DNA from: Shinella sp. UYSO24
GTDB taxonomy: Bacteria > Pseudomonadota > Alphaproteobacteria > Rhizobiales > Rhizobiaceae
Direction: 5' to 3'
Assembly: GCA_902167985.1 (NCBI GenBank)
Contig: CABHNZ010000002.1
Coordinates: 124,001 to 188,000, forward strand
Length of the DNA stretch: 64,000 nucleotides
Below are positions 9,707 through 19,056 of the stretch, piece after piece; within the stretch, counting starts at the first letter, position 1, and each line of letters starts with the position of its first letter. The notes below the pieces were generated by a model. That model had not been told where the DNA came from, did no database searches, and saw only the letters and a list, made by a program, of their open reading frames with translations. The translations under genes and the position numbers were made by a program.

Positions 9707-10607
9707 AGTCGCCTACCAGAAGTTTCTGCACCGACTGGTCGGAAACGACTTTCTCAAGCTTGTAACGAAGCCGGTCCCGCGCCGACCGGTACTTGTAGAC
9801 GAGCATGCGATCGAGCGAGATACCGCGATAGAGTGCGTCATAAAGCGGGCTCGACTTGCGCATTTCGCTGTAGACGCGGCTTTCTGCCGGGCCCCAGGGG
9901 AAAAACGTGCCATGCCAGGGCTTTGGATGTGCCATGTAATGGACGACAGAAAGCGATGACATATCCACCCAATGCAGGAAATGCTTGGGGAAATTCCAGC
10001 GGTTCGAGATCAGGGTCAATGCGGAGCCGCACACCGCATTGAGGGCGCCCTGGTCATGTCGCCCGTCGCATGCGTCCGGATCGTTGACGAAAAGGTCGAA
10101 GGCTTCCGCGCCGATCCAGCCCTCGCGATGGAATTTCAAGACGCCGGCATTGAAATAGCTGGTTGTCTTGCCCTTTTCCATCATGTCGACGATAGCGGTA
10201 TAATCCCGCGCGGCGAAGAACTTGCCGGGTTTTGCGTAGGCCTTCTCAAGACCTTCGAGCGAGCCGACGATCTGTGTGTCGCCGTCGAGATAGATGATCT
10301 GTTCGTAATGAATTGGCAGGATTTGCGGGAGGACGAGCTTGGCCATCGTGCTTTCGCTGATCCTGGCCTGAAAATGTGAACTGTCGAGCCGCTCCAGCGA
10401 GCCCCGCAGCGCATCCGTGGCATCGATGAGCAGAACACCGCTCGCCGAGAGAAGCGCTCTCAAGGCTTCGAAATCACCTACGCCTTCGGACAGAAGCACA
10501 CAGATATCGGTGGCATCTGTCGCAAATTTTCTCGCCTGCAGGGCAGAAAGGAGCGTCGGAAACAAGTATTCTACGTCGGATACATAGCAGACGCATTGTT
10601 TGTTCAT
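9696..10607 (-). CDS. Glycosyltransferase family 8 protein
   Basis: 303 residues. The GT8 fold is shown by the metal-binding IIYLDGDTQIV motif near residue 107, the YFNAGVLKF segment, DQGALNAV and the late HYMAHPKPWH. It probably transfers galactose or glucose to the growing repeat unit. The start ATG is preceded by GAGGAAGG at 8-base spacing. An inverted repeat at 10644-10676 sits in its leader. It is separated from the polymerase gene by a region holding a small rightward ORF, so it probably has its own promoter. Confidence 0.88.
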   Translation of the reverse strand: MNKQCVCYVSDVEYLFPTLLSALQARKFATDATDICVLLSEGVGDFEALRALLSASGVLLIDATDALRGSLERLDSSHFQARISESTMAKLVLPQILPIHYEQIIYLDGDTQIVGSLEGLEKAYAKPGKFFAARDYTAIVDMMEKGKTTSYFNAGVLKFHREGWIGAEAFDLFVNDPDACDGRHDQGALNAVCGSALTLISNRWNFPKHFLHWVDMSSLSVVHYMAHPKPWHGTFFPWGPAESRVYSEMRKSSPLYDALYRGISLDRMLVYKYRSARDRLRYKLEKVVSDQSVQKLLVGDYAV

Positions 10608-10643
10608 CTCGATGCCTTCCTCATCTTGAGTTTACGCAAACAT

Positions 10644-10676
10644 CAATATTTATGCCTCTCAGGCATTTGAATATTG
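10644..10676. promoter_or_regulatory. Two-part inverted repeat upstream of the GT8 gene
   Basis: CAATATT (10644-10650) pairs with AATATTG (10670-10676), and inside it ATGCCT (10652-10657) pairs with AGGCAT (10661-10666). It lies 37 bases before the leftward GT8 start and about 125 before the rightward small ORF. It could be an operator for the divergent pair or an RNA leader structure. Confidence 0.45.
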
Positions 10677-10799
10677 ACAAGGATGTGTTGTTTGTTTCGT
10701 GTAATATTTTGGCATATAAAGGCGCTTCGTCCGAAATCGGGCGCCAATATGCCGTGGTAGCAGCTTTGTGAGGGCGTAAAGGGAGTAGGTCGTCAGACG

Positions 10800-11123
10800 A
10801 TGTCGAACAGTATTCTGCTTGTAGGCTTGGTATGCGTGGTTGCCGGAGCCGCCATCAAGGTTTGGGCCTTCGCCGTTTTTACTGCTTTCCTCATTATCGC
10901 CATGTCCATCGCGTCGATGCTCGGTGGCGCCTCGGTAGGCGAGACGGCCATCCTTGCTGTCACGCTCATCGCGGTGATGGAAATCTGCTACCTTGCCGGT
11001 GTCATCGCCTCCCATCTGGGACGGCCTGTCTTGCGCCAATGGCTGCCAAAGCGCGAAAAACCCAAGCCTGCGCCCAGCATTCAAAAAACCATGCAGGTTC
11101 GCCGAGATCAATCGCAAGGCTAA
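10800..11123 (+). CDS. Small membrane protein, possible exopolysaccharide regulator
   Basis: 107 residues with about three hydrophobic segments (ILLVGLVCVVAGAAIKVWAF, TAFLIIAMSIASML and AILAVTLIAVMEICYLAGVI) and a basic, proline-rich tail. It is transcribed against its neighbours inside the polysaccharide locus. GGGAGTAGG lies about 10 bases before ATG 10800. Size, position and the ICYLAGVI segment recall the small membrane repressors of rhizobial exopolysaccharide synthesis (ExoX/SyrA type), but sequence similarity was not established. Coding potential looks better than in the overlapping antisense frame. Confidence 0.5.
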   Translation: MSNSILLVGLVCVVAGAAIKVWAFAVFTAFLIIAMSIASMLGGASVGETAILAVTLIAVMEICYLAGVIASHLGRPVLRQWLPKREKPKPAPSIQKTMQVRRDQSQG

Positions 11124-11437
11124 CGGCCGCTGACGGCGTTTTGCCTGTAGCGGTGAACGATCAGAAATAGGGCGACCTTTGTGGCCCATGCGGCCGCTCA
11201 CCATACCACCGCCCACGATGCAATCGCTTGCTATGCCGCGCATTGCCATAGTGCGGTTCAGGACGCCGGCATTTGCAATATCGGTGCCGTTTGCTCTAAC
11301 TTGAGCCAATCCCCCGACAACCACCTCCGTCCCGATCCAGGATCGACCGAGCCGTCGTCCACTAACCCTGCAGCCTGTTTTGAAAGTCTGGAGGAGGAAA
11401 GCGTAGGCCTGTTGCAAGGCGAGAGACATTGACATCG
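11124..11437. other. Unassigned stretch between small membrane ORF and polymerase
   Basis: About 310 bases with no recognisable gene. A leftward frame stays open here (a segment with MTMSMSLALQQAYAFL and SWIGTEVVVGGLAQV), but it matches nothing known to me and continues antisense through the small membrane ORF. Confidence 0.3.
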
Positions 11438-12898
11438 TCATGTGCGCCCCCCTGCCTGTGTCGGTCCGGACCGCAACGAGCGTATGGCGACACTGCTGGC
11501 CATCAATCGTGGCAGGGCACGCTTCAATTCCTGGCTTCTCAGGCGCCCGACGGCCATGGCTGCCGTGATGCTGAATATCAGGCCGAGATCGATACCGCTG
11601 CTGGAGACAGTGGCAGAGGCAATCTGGCTGATGCAGGACGCGATTGCCGCCATGCGGATGGCTCTGCTTTCGCGGTCTTCTGCCAGATTTCCTGAGCGAA
11701 AGAACAGCCGATAGGCGAAGATCCCGAAGAGAAGCGCGCCCGGCAGACCGACATTGGAAAGAAGCGCTGCAACGAAACTGGACGCACGAACGGAGCCAAG
11801 CCCGGCACCGAAGCCGCTTGTGTCGAGGAAAGCTAGCAGGGCGAGCGTGTTCCAAGCCGTCCGCTCCTCGCCGGACTGTGAATCAAGCTTGTTGGCAAAG
11901 GCGGCGTCGAAAAGGCCGACGATCGACTGCCAGATTTCCGGCACCAGCATCGCCCCCATGATCACGATCGGCAGGACGAGAAGCATGGCCCCGAGGAAGG
12001 AATAATGCGTCGTGTGGCCCTGACCTTGCCATGTCCTGCGCAGACTATAGGCAATCAGATAGGCCAGCATGACGATGGAAACGGAATAGGCGGTGGTTGA
12101 CGTGCAGAGCGCAACGGAAATGCCGCCGACGAGCGACACGTAGCCTAGCCCCCGCATCGGATAGCGCTCCAGCCAGAGAACGACGGTGAAGGAAACGAAG
12201 GCCAGAGCCACCGCGCCGTAGGTGCTGGCCTCCGGGAAAGTGCCGACGATGCGCTTGAAGCCGGCAAAGGTTTCCGCCGTATGCATCGTGTAATTCGCGT
12301 TGCGTAGAAAATCGAGCAGGTCGGCCTGCCCGGTAAAGAATGTCAGGACATCGATGCCGGCGAACACGAAGCAAGTGATGGCGGCGATCACGAAGGCGCG
12401 CGCGACGAAATTGCTGTGCCCCAACTGTATCAGACCGCCAACGACGGCAAAGCAGAACAGATTGCCCAGCAGATAGACCGATTGGGTCAGATTGGATGAG
12501 CCCGGTTGCAGGGGCGAGGCCAGCGGCGACATCATGGCCGAGTCGTCGCGTGCGGAGGAATAGACGAGCGTCACGCCTTCGAAGATACGCGGCAGGAACA
12601 AGGCCGACATGACGGAGAACAGGACGAAGGCCGCGAACCAGAAGCCGGCACCCGGATAAGCGAGGCTGCGCAGGCAGGCCTGCGCTTCAGCCGGCCGTAA
12701 CAGGATGCCGAAAGCGAGAAAGACGAGCATCAGGTGGCTTGGCGGAATGCTGTTGCCGCCAAGCGATGGCATGAGGATGGCCGCAGCGGCACCGAAGATC
12801 ATCGCGACCGTCAGCGCCAGGACCCCCGCACGCGTGCTGAAGTAGACGGTGGTTATGCCGATAAGCAGGACGATGAAACCGATGATGGTAATAGCCAA
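11438..12898 (-). CDS. Wzy-type polysaccharide polymerase
   Basis: 486 residues with about ten to twelve hydrophobic segments spread evenly and a large periplasmic loop (around residues 330-360, EIWQSIVGLFDAAFANKLDSQSGEERTAWN). That is the layout of O-antigen/exopolysaccharide polymerases (ExoQ/Wzy). It would join lipid-linked repeat units in the periplasm. The start is TTG 12896-12898, supported by GGGGGAGGCG eight bases upstream. It directly follows the export-protein gene in the leftward operon. Confidence 0.82.
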   Translation of the reverse strand: MAITIIGFIVLLIGITTVYFSTRAGVLALTVAMIFGAAAAILMPSLGGNSIPPSHLMLVFLAFGILLRPAEAQACLRSLAYPGAGFWFAAFVLFSVMSALFLPRIFEGVTLVYSSARDDSAMMSPLASPLQPGSSNLTQSVYLLGNLFCFAVVGGLIQLGHSNFVARAFVIAAITCFVFAGIDVLTFFTGQADLLDFLRNANYTMHTAETFAGFKRIVGTFPEASTYGAVALAFVSFTVVLWLERYPMRGLGYVSLVGGISVALCTSTTAYSVSIVMLAYLIAYSLRRTWQGQGHTTHYSFLGAMLLVLPIVIMGAMLVPEIWQSIVGLFDAAFANKLDSQSGEERTAWNTLALLAFLDTSGFGAGLGSVRASSFVAALLSNVGLPGALLFGIFAYRLFFRSGNLAEDRESRAIRMAAIASCISQIASATVSSSGIDLGLIFSITAAMAVGRLRSQELKRALPRLMASSVAIRSLRSGPTQAGGRT

Positions 12899-12918
12899 GG
12901 TCTACGCCTCCCCCAGCA

Positions 12919-14401
12919 TCATGAAGAGCCCAACTCGGTCACGAGCGGCATGCGCGGTCGTGAGCAATCCGTAGCCCTGACCTTGAAACAAAGCTGCCGC
13001 TCGCGCATCGGTCTGCCCTCCTCACTGTTGAACAAGAACGGATGGCTGGCCCGGCACCGAGCCTTGAGCCGACGGGCTGGGGCCGCGCCCATATCGAGCG
13101 CGAGATGGGGTGCATTGGCCGGGACGGCGGATACGGCGCCGCCGGTCGTCCCGTCGACAGCGTCTGCACCGCCGATATCCAGCATATCATGCGGCTGCAG
13201 CAATGTCGTTCCGTTGGCGGGGAAGGTGGACGTCGTTCCGTCGCCATTGCGACGGGTAATGGTGAAAAGACGCTGGTTTGCTGGTGCCTCATCCGCCGCC
13301 GCCTGCATGCGCGAAAGCTGCTCATCATAGCCGGCCTGCTGGCCGAGCATCTGAGCCACCTGCATGTCGATGGATGTGCGTGACAGCGACGCCTCGATCG
13401 TGTTCAGCTGCTGCTGATTTTCCGCATTACGCTGGTTCACGATCCCGGTCTTGTCGCGTTCGCTCTCGCTCACAGTCTGCCGGGCACGCGTCAGTGCGAT
13501 CTCGAGGTCGAGCAAATTCCCTTGCGCCGAGGCAAGATCACGATCAAGCGACGACAGGCGGCTACTGCTGATCACGCCCTTGTTCATCAGGCCCGTTGCG
13601 GCCTGGAGTTCAGATTCGGAACGATCGATCTGCCGCTTCTGTGCGGTAATCTTGGCTTCCAGCGAGGAAATTTCCTGGGTGTAGAGCCGTCCGACATCAT
13701 CAGCGGCCGTGATGCGGCTGGCGGTCTCTACCTGACGAAGCCGCAGAAGATTGAGCTCGTCTGCTTGGCTTGCTCGACATTCGGCATATCGGCCAGTTCT
13801 GCCGGCACGTCGAACGTGCTCTTTCCCTGTATTTCGGCCATCAGCGCGCGCGCCGCATCAGCAGGTCACGGCGGTTGCTCAGCGCCGTGCGATAAGCACC
13901 TGCCGCCTGGATCTGGTCCCGCAGAAGATAGGCGTTATCCTCGCGCGAGCGCAGGAAGCCGCCGGCAATGCTGACGGCCTTCATGACTGTCATGTCGTTT
14001 TCAAAAGGATAGCGGCCGGGACGCTGAACGCTGCCGCCCACATAGAGCGGCGCATGCTCGGCAATTTCGAGTGCCACCGACGGAGTGGTCTGCAATCCTG
14101 CCTTTTCCGTGAATGCCTTGACGAGATCCTGGCTGAGTTGCTCCGTCGTCAGACCGCCCGCACGGATCTGACCGGCGACTGGCAAGGACAGATTGCCGGC
14201 TTCATCGACGGTGTAGACACCGTCGACCGCAGCCCAGCTTGCATATTGGGATTCTGCTGCACGCCACTCGACGACCCGCAGCCGAATCCGGTCATCCGAC
14301 ACAATCTTGTAGCTTTCGGCATGGGCGGCACTCCAGGAGAGCAGCACGGCCCCGAGGCCCATGAACATGCGCCGGACACAGCTGCGATGTGCTTCGATCA
14401 T
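12919..14401 (-). CDS. Outer-membrane polysaccharide export protein (ExoF/Wza-like), two frame breaks
   Basis: The N-terminal frame (from 14401) has a signal peptide (GLGAVLLSWSAAHA), a Poly_export domain starting ESYKIVSDDRIRLRV and an SLBB-like part (APLYVGGSVQRPGRYPF). It is lost near 13847. Adding one base continues into ALMAEIQGKSTFDVPAELAD, and a second missing G near 13761 leads into the C-terminal frame, a coiled-coil (EISSLEAKITAQKRQIDRSESELQAATGLMNKG). The repaired product is about 494 residues, with the ExoF-like order of export domain followed by a long helical hairpin. Its start overlaps the upstream glycosyltransferase stop (ATGA 14398-14401). Confidence 0.82.
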
Positions 14402-15399
14402 GCCTTACCCTTTCTTGCGACTTTCATGGGCGCGATACTGACAGGCGCCGGATTGGTTTCGAGCTTCAGGATACGTAACGGCGACGCCCGTCCGCGCATG
14501 AGATCGCGGAGTGCCATAAGGTTGCCCTTGAGCCGGCCTCTGCGGTCGATGGCCGAGCCGGTCTTGAGGCTGCCGAGCGTATTGGCGGTCAGGTTGCGGC
14601 CGATCTGCAGGGCAGCCCGCCAATGGGCCAAAGTGCCCTTGGAGGCCAGGTAAGCCGGGTTGGCGACCTGCGAGTAGCCGAGCTTCAGGCCGGGTTGCCG
14701 ACCGCTTTTCACACCCATATGCACGCCCCGGGCCCCAAAGACCTGAACGGAGCGCCCGTGCCGGGCAAGTGCCCGGCTGAAATCGACGTCCTCCAGCCAG
14801 CCATAAAGCGGCAGGTCCTCGTCGAAAAACACGCCATGATGTTCTGCAGCTGCCAGCCGCACAGCCATGTTGCATCCATAGGCATTGTAGATACCGGTTA
14901 CTGGCGATTGACGGGCATGGTCCTGCGGCAGCAGGCCAATTGCTTCTGCCACCGTGTAGCCGGTGCCCAGGATCCCGTCGGCCACGACACCGCCCGTCGC
15001 GATGACGATGCCGCGGTCTGCGGCAAAGGCCTTCTCCATTTCCGCGATATAGTCGGGGCAGGGAATGAAGTCGTCATCGAAGAAGACGACAAGATCCGCA
15101 CGCCCGAAGGCCGACCGCATGATCCTGTTGCGCTGTTTCGTCAATCCCTGCGGGCCGGTGAGGATTTCAACGTCCTGCCCCTCCTCGATGTTTGCCGCAT
15201 CCTCGACATTTGGAACGCAGATGAGGATCTGGACATCATCGAGTTTCAGGCTTCGCAGATAGGCAACAGTTTCGGCAAGCACCGGCGCGCGCCTGGCCGA
15301 TGCGATGCCGATCACCGTGCGCAATCGGACGGATGTCTCGACATCGGCTGGCATGGCCCTGTCGCCGGCATTCACCTGCTGAAGGACAGCGTTGGTCAT
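14398..15399 (-). CDS. Glycosyltransferase family 2 protein
   Basis: 333 residues. A GT-A domain runs from about residue 26 (LRTVIGIASARRAPVLAETVAYLRS) with a metal-binding FFDDDF motif and the acceptor-site GWLEDVDFSRAL segment. It is probably a cytoplasmic-face transferase that extends the lipid-linked repeat. It lies four bases after the co-polymerase stop and overlaps the export-protein start, so it is within one operon. Confidence 0.88.
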   Translation of the reverse strand: MTNAVLQQVNAGDRAMPADVETSVRLRTVIGIASARRAPVLAETVAYLRSLKLDDVQILICVPNVEDAANIEEGQDVEILTGPQGLTKQRNRIMRSAFGRADLVVFFDDDFIPCPDYIAEMEKAFAADRGIVIATGGVVADGILGTGYTVAEAIGLLPQDHARQSPVTGIYNAYGCNMAVRLAAAEHHGVFFDEDLPLYGWLEDVDFSRALARHGRSVQVFGARGVHMGVKSGRQPGLKLGYSQVANPAYLASKGTLAHWRAALQIGRNLTANTLGSLKTGSAIDRRGRLKGNLMALRDLMRGRASPLRILKLETNPAPVSIAPMKVARKGKA

Positions 15400-15402
15400 G
15401 GT

Positions 15403-17124
15403 CTACGCCCCTGCCGACCGGTTGACGATCGTCCCGAGCACGTCGGCACCCACCAGTGCCAGGCCGGTTGTGGCATTGGTCAGATCGTCCAACGTGGTGC
15501 GGCCATAGGCGACCACCAGCAGGACCCCATCCAGTTCCGGTGCAAGGGCATTGACGTCCGAAGATTCTGAGACGGAGGCGAGGTCGATGAAGATCGCATC
15601 ATAATCCTGCTTCATCTTCGCAATGCTGAGTTCTGTTCTGTGGGAGCTCAGACGGATCGCCGGAGAAACGCCGGTATATTGACCAAAGGGCAGATAGGTC
15701 AGCGTCGGCGTGATTGGTCGCAAGGCCGCGTCCAGTCCCGAAACATCGTCGATCACATTGCCGAGGCCATTGGGCGTATCCGTCAATGCTCGGGCCGCGG
15801 GCACGGCATCGATCAGCAAGGTACGAGCGCCCGACGCCGCCGACTGGACTGCCAGCTCGCGGGCAATCGTCGTGGCACCGCAGCCCGGGTTGATGCCGGC
15901 AACACCAACGATCGTCTTACGCTTGCGCCTGAGCCCGACCATGACCGTGGTAAGTTCTTCGAGCTTCAGCGGTGAGGACACACTTCTAGATTCCAGAAGG
16001 CGTGTGAAGGAGCCCTGTGCCGCTGCTGCGATCGGCTTCAGCGACTTATAGGTCCTTACCGTTGCAAGCGGCGGCGCGCCGACGACATCCGCAAGTGGCC
16101 CCTTGCGACGAATACGGCGGTCGCTGCCATGCTTGATCATGGCTATGATAATGCCGATGCCGAAGCCGGCTGACAGGGCAAATGCAACGATGAGTGTCGA
16201 ACGGGGCCTTGCCTTGCTCAGGGGCGCGACAGCCGGGGAAACCACCGTTGCATCCGACACCGGCAATGAAATGCGCTGCCTGGCTTCGGTATATTGCGTC
16301 AGTGTATTTTCGAACAGCGTGCGACGGGCATCTGCCTGGCTCTGCAACTCGGTCAGCCGGTACTGGTCCCGAGGATTGGCGCGGTAGATGGCCAGATTGT
16401 TGGCGGCTTCCGTGAGGTTACGCTGCTGTTCGGTCACGAGCCTTTCGAGCCAGTCCGAATACTGCTTGGCGGCGTCGGACTTCATCTGCAGGTTTTTGGA
16501 AATATACTCCTGCGCCATGGCGTTGGCCATTTCCGCAGCTTCCTCCGGGGTGCGGCCAGAAGCGGATATTTCCATGACCGATGACCGCCCGATCCGTCGT
16601 GCCCAGGTCAAGGTGCCGAGTGTAGCGCTCGCGCGGTTGAGATTATTGGCTTCCGGTGTTTCACCTTCGGCGCCGGCCTGGGCCGCTGCCGGCGAATTGG
16701 ATTCACCGTCGCCAAGCAATTCGGTCAGCGTCGTTGAGACAAGGGATCGAACGGAGACATCGCTCTTGAGAAAGTCAGGATCGTCCTGCAGGTCCAGCTT
16801 TCGCACGGTTGCGGCAAGCACGTCGTTGGATTTGACGATCTCAAGCTGCCCTTCGATGAAGGCATCCTCCACGTCAGTGCGCTGAAGGCTGGTGCCACCG
16901 AGTTGAGGGGACAGCACAAGCTGAGTATTTGCGACATAGCTCGGTGGCGTCGTGGCAACATAGGCTAGGGCCAACAGGCAGAATATCGCCGCACTGGCAG
17001 CGATCAGATGCCAGCGCAATTTGAAGAAGAACAGCAAGTCCGCAAGTGTAATAGACCTTTGCTCTTCTGCGGAAGCCAGTATCGAGACCGGCGTTATATT
17101 CTGAAAACTATGCCTTGTAGACAT
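15403..17124 (-). CDS. Polysaccharide co-polymerase (ExoP/Wzc-like) with degenerate kinase domain
   Basis: Inner-membrane chain-length protein. The first transmembrane segment (LIAASAAIFCLLALAYVA) is followed by a Wzz-type periplasmic domain, a coiled-coil near EEAAEMANAMAQEY, a second membrane segment (STLIVAFALSAGFGIGIIIAMI) and a cytoplasmic P-loop-like domain. In the last, Walker A reads GINPGCGATT (Ala where a BY-kinase has Lys), Walker A' is TLLIDAVP and Walker B is AIFIDLAS. No C-terminal tyrosine cluster is present. So it probably does not phosphorylate itself. The start is taken at 17124 (MSTRHSFQN, preceded by GGAAAG); an in-frame ATG at 17163 lacks a ribosome site. Confidence 0.87.
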   Translation of the reverse strand: MSTRHSFQNITPVSILASAEEQRSITLADLLFFFKLRWHLIAASAAIFCLLALAYVATTPPSYVANTQLVLSPQLGGTSLQRTDVEDAFIEGQLEIVKSNDVLAATVRKLDLQDDPDFLKSDVSVRSLVSTTLTELLGDGESNSPAAAQAGAEGETPEANNLNRASATLGTLTWARRIGRSSVMEISASGRTPEEAAEMANAMAQEYISKNLQMKSDAAKQYSDWLERLVTEQQRNLTEAANNLAIYRANPRDQYRLTELQSQADARRTLFENTLTQYTEARQRISLPVSDATVVSPAVAPLSKARPRSTLIVAFALSAGFGIGIIIAMIKHGSDRRIRRKGPLADVVGAPPLATVRTYKSLKPIAAAAQGSFTRLLESRSVSSPLKLEELTTVMVGLRRKRKTIVGVAGINPGCGATTIARELAVQSAASGARTLLIDAVPAARALTDTPNGLGNVIDDVSGLDAALRPITPTLTYLPFGQYTGVSPAIRLSSHRTELSIAKMKQDYDAIFIDLASVSESSDVNALAPELDGVLLVVAYGRTTLDDLTNATTGLALVGADVLGTIVNRSAGA

Positions 17125-17212
17125 TTTCTTTCCGTTCAAGCGTGGATCATCATCGGGCCGCAAGAACGACCGCCGGCGTTCTTGCGATGGCGAATTGCGC
17201 CTGCTCCCAGGC

Positions 17213-17926
17213 TCAGCAGGAACCCTTTCCTGAGAAAAGCACTGGCACTGTCTTGAACATGATTTGGACGTCCCACATCAGCGACCAGTCCTGCGCATAT
17301 TCCGCATCCATCAGCACTCTGGACTGATAGCTGACATCGCTGCGACCACTGGTCTGCCAATGTCCAGTCAGACCCGGTCGGACTGTGAGATAGGCCTCCA
17401 GATGCTCGGCGTAGCGGGGCAGTTCCTCGCTTGTGACCGGCCGCGGCCCAACCAGGCTCATGTGGCCGAGAAGAACATTGAGCAACTGCGGCAGCTCGTC
17501 GAGGCTGGATCGTCTCAGCAGATTACCGAGAAGGGTGACACGGGGATCATCCTTCAACTTGCGGGTCTCTTCCCACTCGCGACGAATCTCTGGACCCGAT
17601 GCCAGAAGCGCCGCCAATCGCTCGGCGGCATCCTCCCGCATCGTTCGAAACTTCAGGCACCCAAACTCACGGCCGCCCATGCCTACGCGTCGATGGCTGT
17701 AGAATACGCTTCCGCCATCGGAAATCTTGACCATCAGGCCGACAAGCAACAGAAGCGGCGCCAACGTAGCCAAAGCCATTGATGCAATAAGGATATCGAG
17801 GCTGCGCTTGATTATCCTTTCTGCCTTGCGTGTATGGCCACCTGCCGCAGCTTCCGCTACGGGCTTCCCGGCACCAAGCGCCATCCACGTTCTTGCGGTA
17901 TCCATGCCCTGGTATTCCGTCGTCAT
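17213..17926 (-). CDS. Initiating sugar transferase (ExoY-like undecaprenyl-phosphate glycosyl-1-phosphate transferase)
   Basis: 237 residues. It has one hydrophobic segment (LDILIASMALATLAPLLLLVGLMV) and the bacterial sugar transferase domain with KFRTM, LRRSSLDELPQLLNVL, MSLVGPRP and RPGLTGHWQTSGRS. It attaches the first sugar phosphate to undecaprenyl phosphate and so commits the repeat unit. Size and lack of extra membrane segments match ExoY more than WbaP. GGAGG lies 9-13 bases before ATG 17926. It heads the leftward operon and faces the Crp-type regulator across a 386-base control region. Confidence 0.93.
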   Translation of the reverse strand: MTTEYQGMDTARTWMALGAGKPVAEAAAGGHTRKAERIIKRSLDILIASMALATLAPLLLLVGLMVKISDGGSVFYSHRRVGMGGREFGCLKFRTMREDAAERLAALLASGPEIRREWEETRKLKDDPRVTLLGNLLRRSSLDELPQLLNVLLGHMSLVGPRPVTSEELPRYAEHLEAYLTVRPGLTGHWQTSGRSDVSYQSRVLMDAEYAQDWSLMWDVQIMFKTVPVLFSGKGSC

Positions 17927-18312
17927 GAAACAACGCCTCCGCTGCCCAGACCTGTTTTCGAGGCAAGACTGTTGCAGCGCACATGGCGTGTCTGTGACGT
18001 CGGTTACAGAGTTAACGAAATCTTTCCAATGGTGTCGAAATGGACACTGGGGGATACCCTATGTTGACAAACAGAGTACAGCCGATTCTCTATCTGTTTC
18101 ATGCCGTTAAATCAGAATAAGCTTTAATGATCATGTCTTCGTGAAGTACAAAATAAATATTTTTAGACTTACACGTTGATTAAATATTTTTTGGATGTAC
18201 GCTTTCAATTGCGCAACGTTTCCCGGCGCCTTTTATCCAAATTATTCAAGCACCACAGAGCACTTCGTGCTCAAGTATATCTCTATGGTCGTATTATCCA
18301 GGGAGTGCACGC
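17927..18312. promoter_or_regulatory. Divergent control region of the polysaccharide locus
   Basis: 386 bases without a gene, unusually A+T-rich in the part from about 18060 to 18300. It separates the ExoY-like gene (leftward) from the Crp-type regulator (rightward). It holds a Crp-type palindrome at 17991-18010, 65 bases before the ExoY-like start, and a TTGACA at 18064-18069 facing the regulator. A matching -10 hexamer was not convincingly found. Confidence 0.6.
17991..18010. promoter_or_regulatory. Crp-type binding site (copy 1)
   Basis: TCTGTGACGTCGGTTACAGA is a 20-base palindrome with one mismatched pair besides the central bases. It fits the Crp consensus half-sites TGTGA-N6-TCACA (here TGTGA-N6-TTACA). 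The gene 300 bases to the right encodes a Crp/Fnr-type protein. The same element recurs at 48034-48053. Confidence 0.62.
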
Positions 18313-19056
18313 ATGAATGGGGCGACGATACAGACGACGCGCGATAGAAAAGCAGAGAGATTCTTTATTCACACGCCGGAGCGTGTTCTCCCAAACAGGG
18401 AATACTCATCTATAGCAGACTGGACTCAGGAGCTTCCTCGACCTACGGTCCGGACGTTTCGCAAGGGTGACATCATCGCGGTAGCGGGGGCAGCCACCGA
18501 CATGTTTGCCCGTGTGCAGCGAGGCATCGTCAGCGCCAGCGCCTTGATTGCAGATGGTCGAGAGTTCATCGTCGACGTGTTCTCCAAGGGCGCGCTGATC
18601 GGGGAATTGGAAGCGCTGCGCAAGCAGCCCATCACTCTGGAATATCGCGCTGCGTCGGACTGCGAACTGCATTTTTTCGATGGCCGTCTGCTCCGTGAAG
18701 CCTGTGCCAGCGACCAGCATTTCCAGGTCAGGGTTCTGACGACGGCTCTGGCGCGGATCGCAGAGCTGGAGCTGCGCATTATCTCAAATGCGGGCTCCAA
18801 CCTGACCTCGCGGCTGGCTCAGACATTGTTGAGACTTGCGGCTGTGTATGGCGTTGATCCGCAGTCGAACCGTGCTGAAGTTGTGATTTCGCAGCATGAG
18901 CTGGCGGCGACGCTTCCGGCATCTCGGGAGAAGGTCAATCAATGCCTTCGCCGTCTGCGGGAAAGCAAGGTGATTGGCGGAGTACCCGGGCGTATCCAGA
19001 TCCTCAACTGGAAGGCTCTTGAAGTTTACGCCAAGGTTGGCGGCCAGGTGTCGTGA
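18313..19056 (+). CDS. Crp/Fnr-family transcriptional regulator
   Basis: 247 residues. A cyclic-nucleotide-binding-like beta-roll (about 45-150; RKGDIIAVAGAATD, VDVFSKGALIGELEAL) is followed by a long dimer helix and a winged helix with the recognition region ISQHELAATLPASREKVNQCLRRLRE. There is no N-terminal cysteine cluster, so it is not an oxygen-sensing Fnr. The start ATG follows GGGAG at normal spacing. It stands divergently from the polysaccharide operon and upstream of the rightward glycosyltransferases, making it the likely pathway regulator. Whether it binds cAMP, c-di-GMP or nothing cannot be told from the sequence. Confidence 0.9.
   Translation: MNGATIQTTRDRKAERFFIHTPERVLPNREYSSIADWTQELPRPTVRTFRKGDIIAVAGAATDMFARVQRGIVSASALIADGREFIVDVFSKGALIGELEALRKQPITLEYRAASDCELHFFDGRLLREACASDQHFQVRVLTTALARIAELELRIISNAGSNLTSRLAQTLLRLAAVYGVDPQSNRAEVVISQHELAATLPASREKVNQCLRRLRESKVIGGVPGRIQILNWKALEVYAKVGGQVS

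Noticed and set aside
10659..11855. 398-codon leftward open frame
   Set aside because: It overlaps the end of the polymerase gene in another frame and the small membrane ORF in antisense; composition changes along its length and no motif was found.
18064..18092. Full sigma-70 promoter for the Crp-type gene
   Set aside because: TTGACA is present, but no -10 hexamer lies at 16-18 bases; only the -35-like element can be supported.
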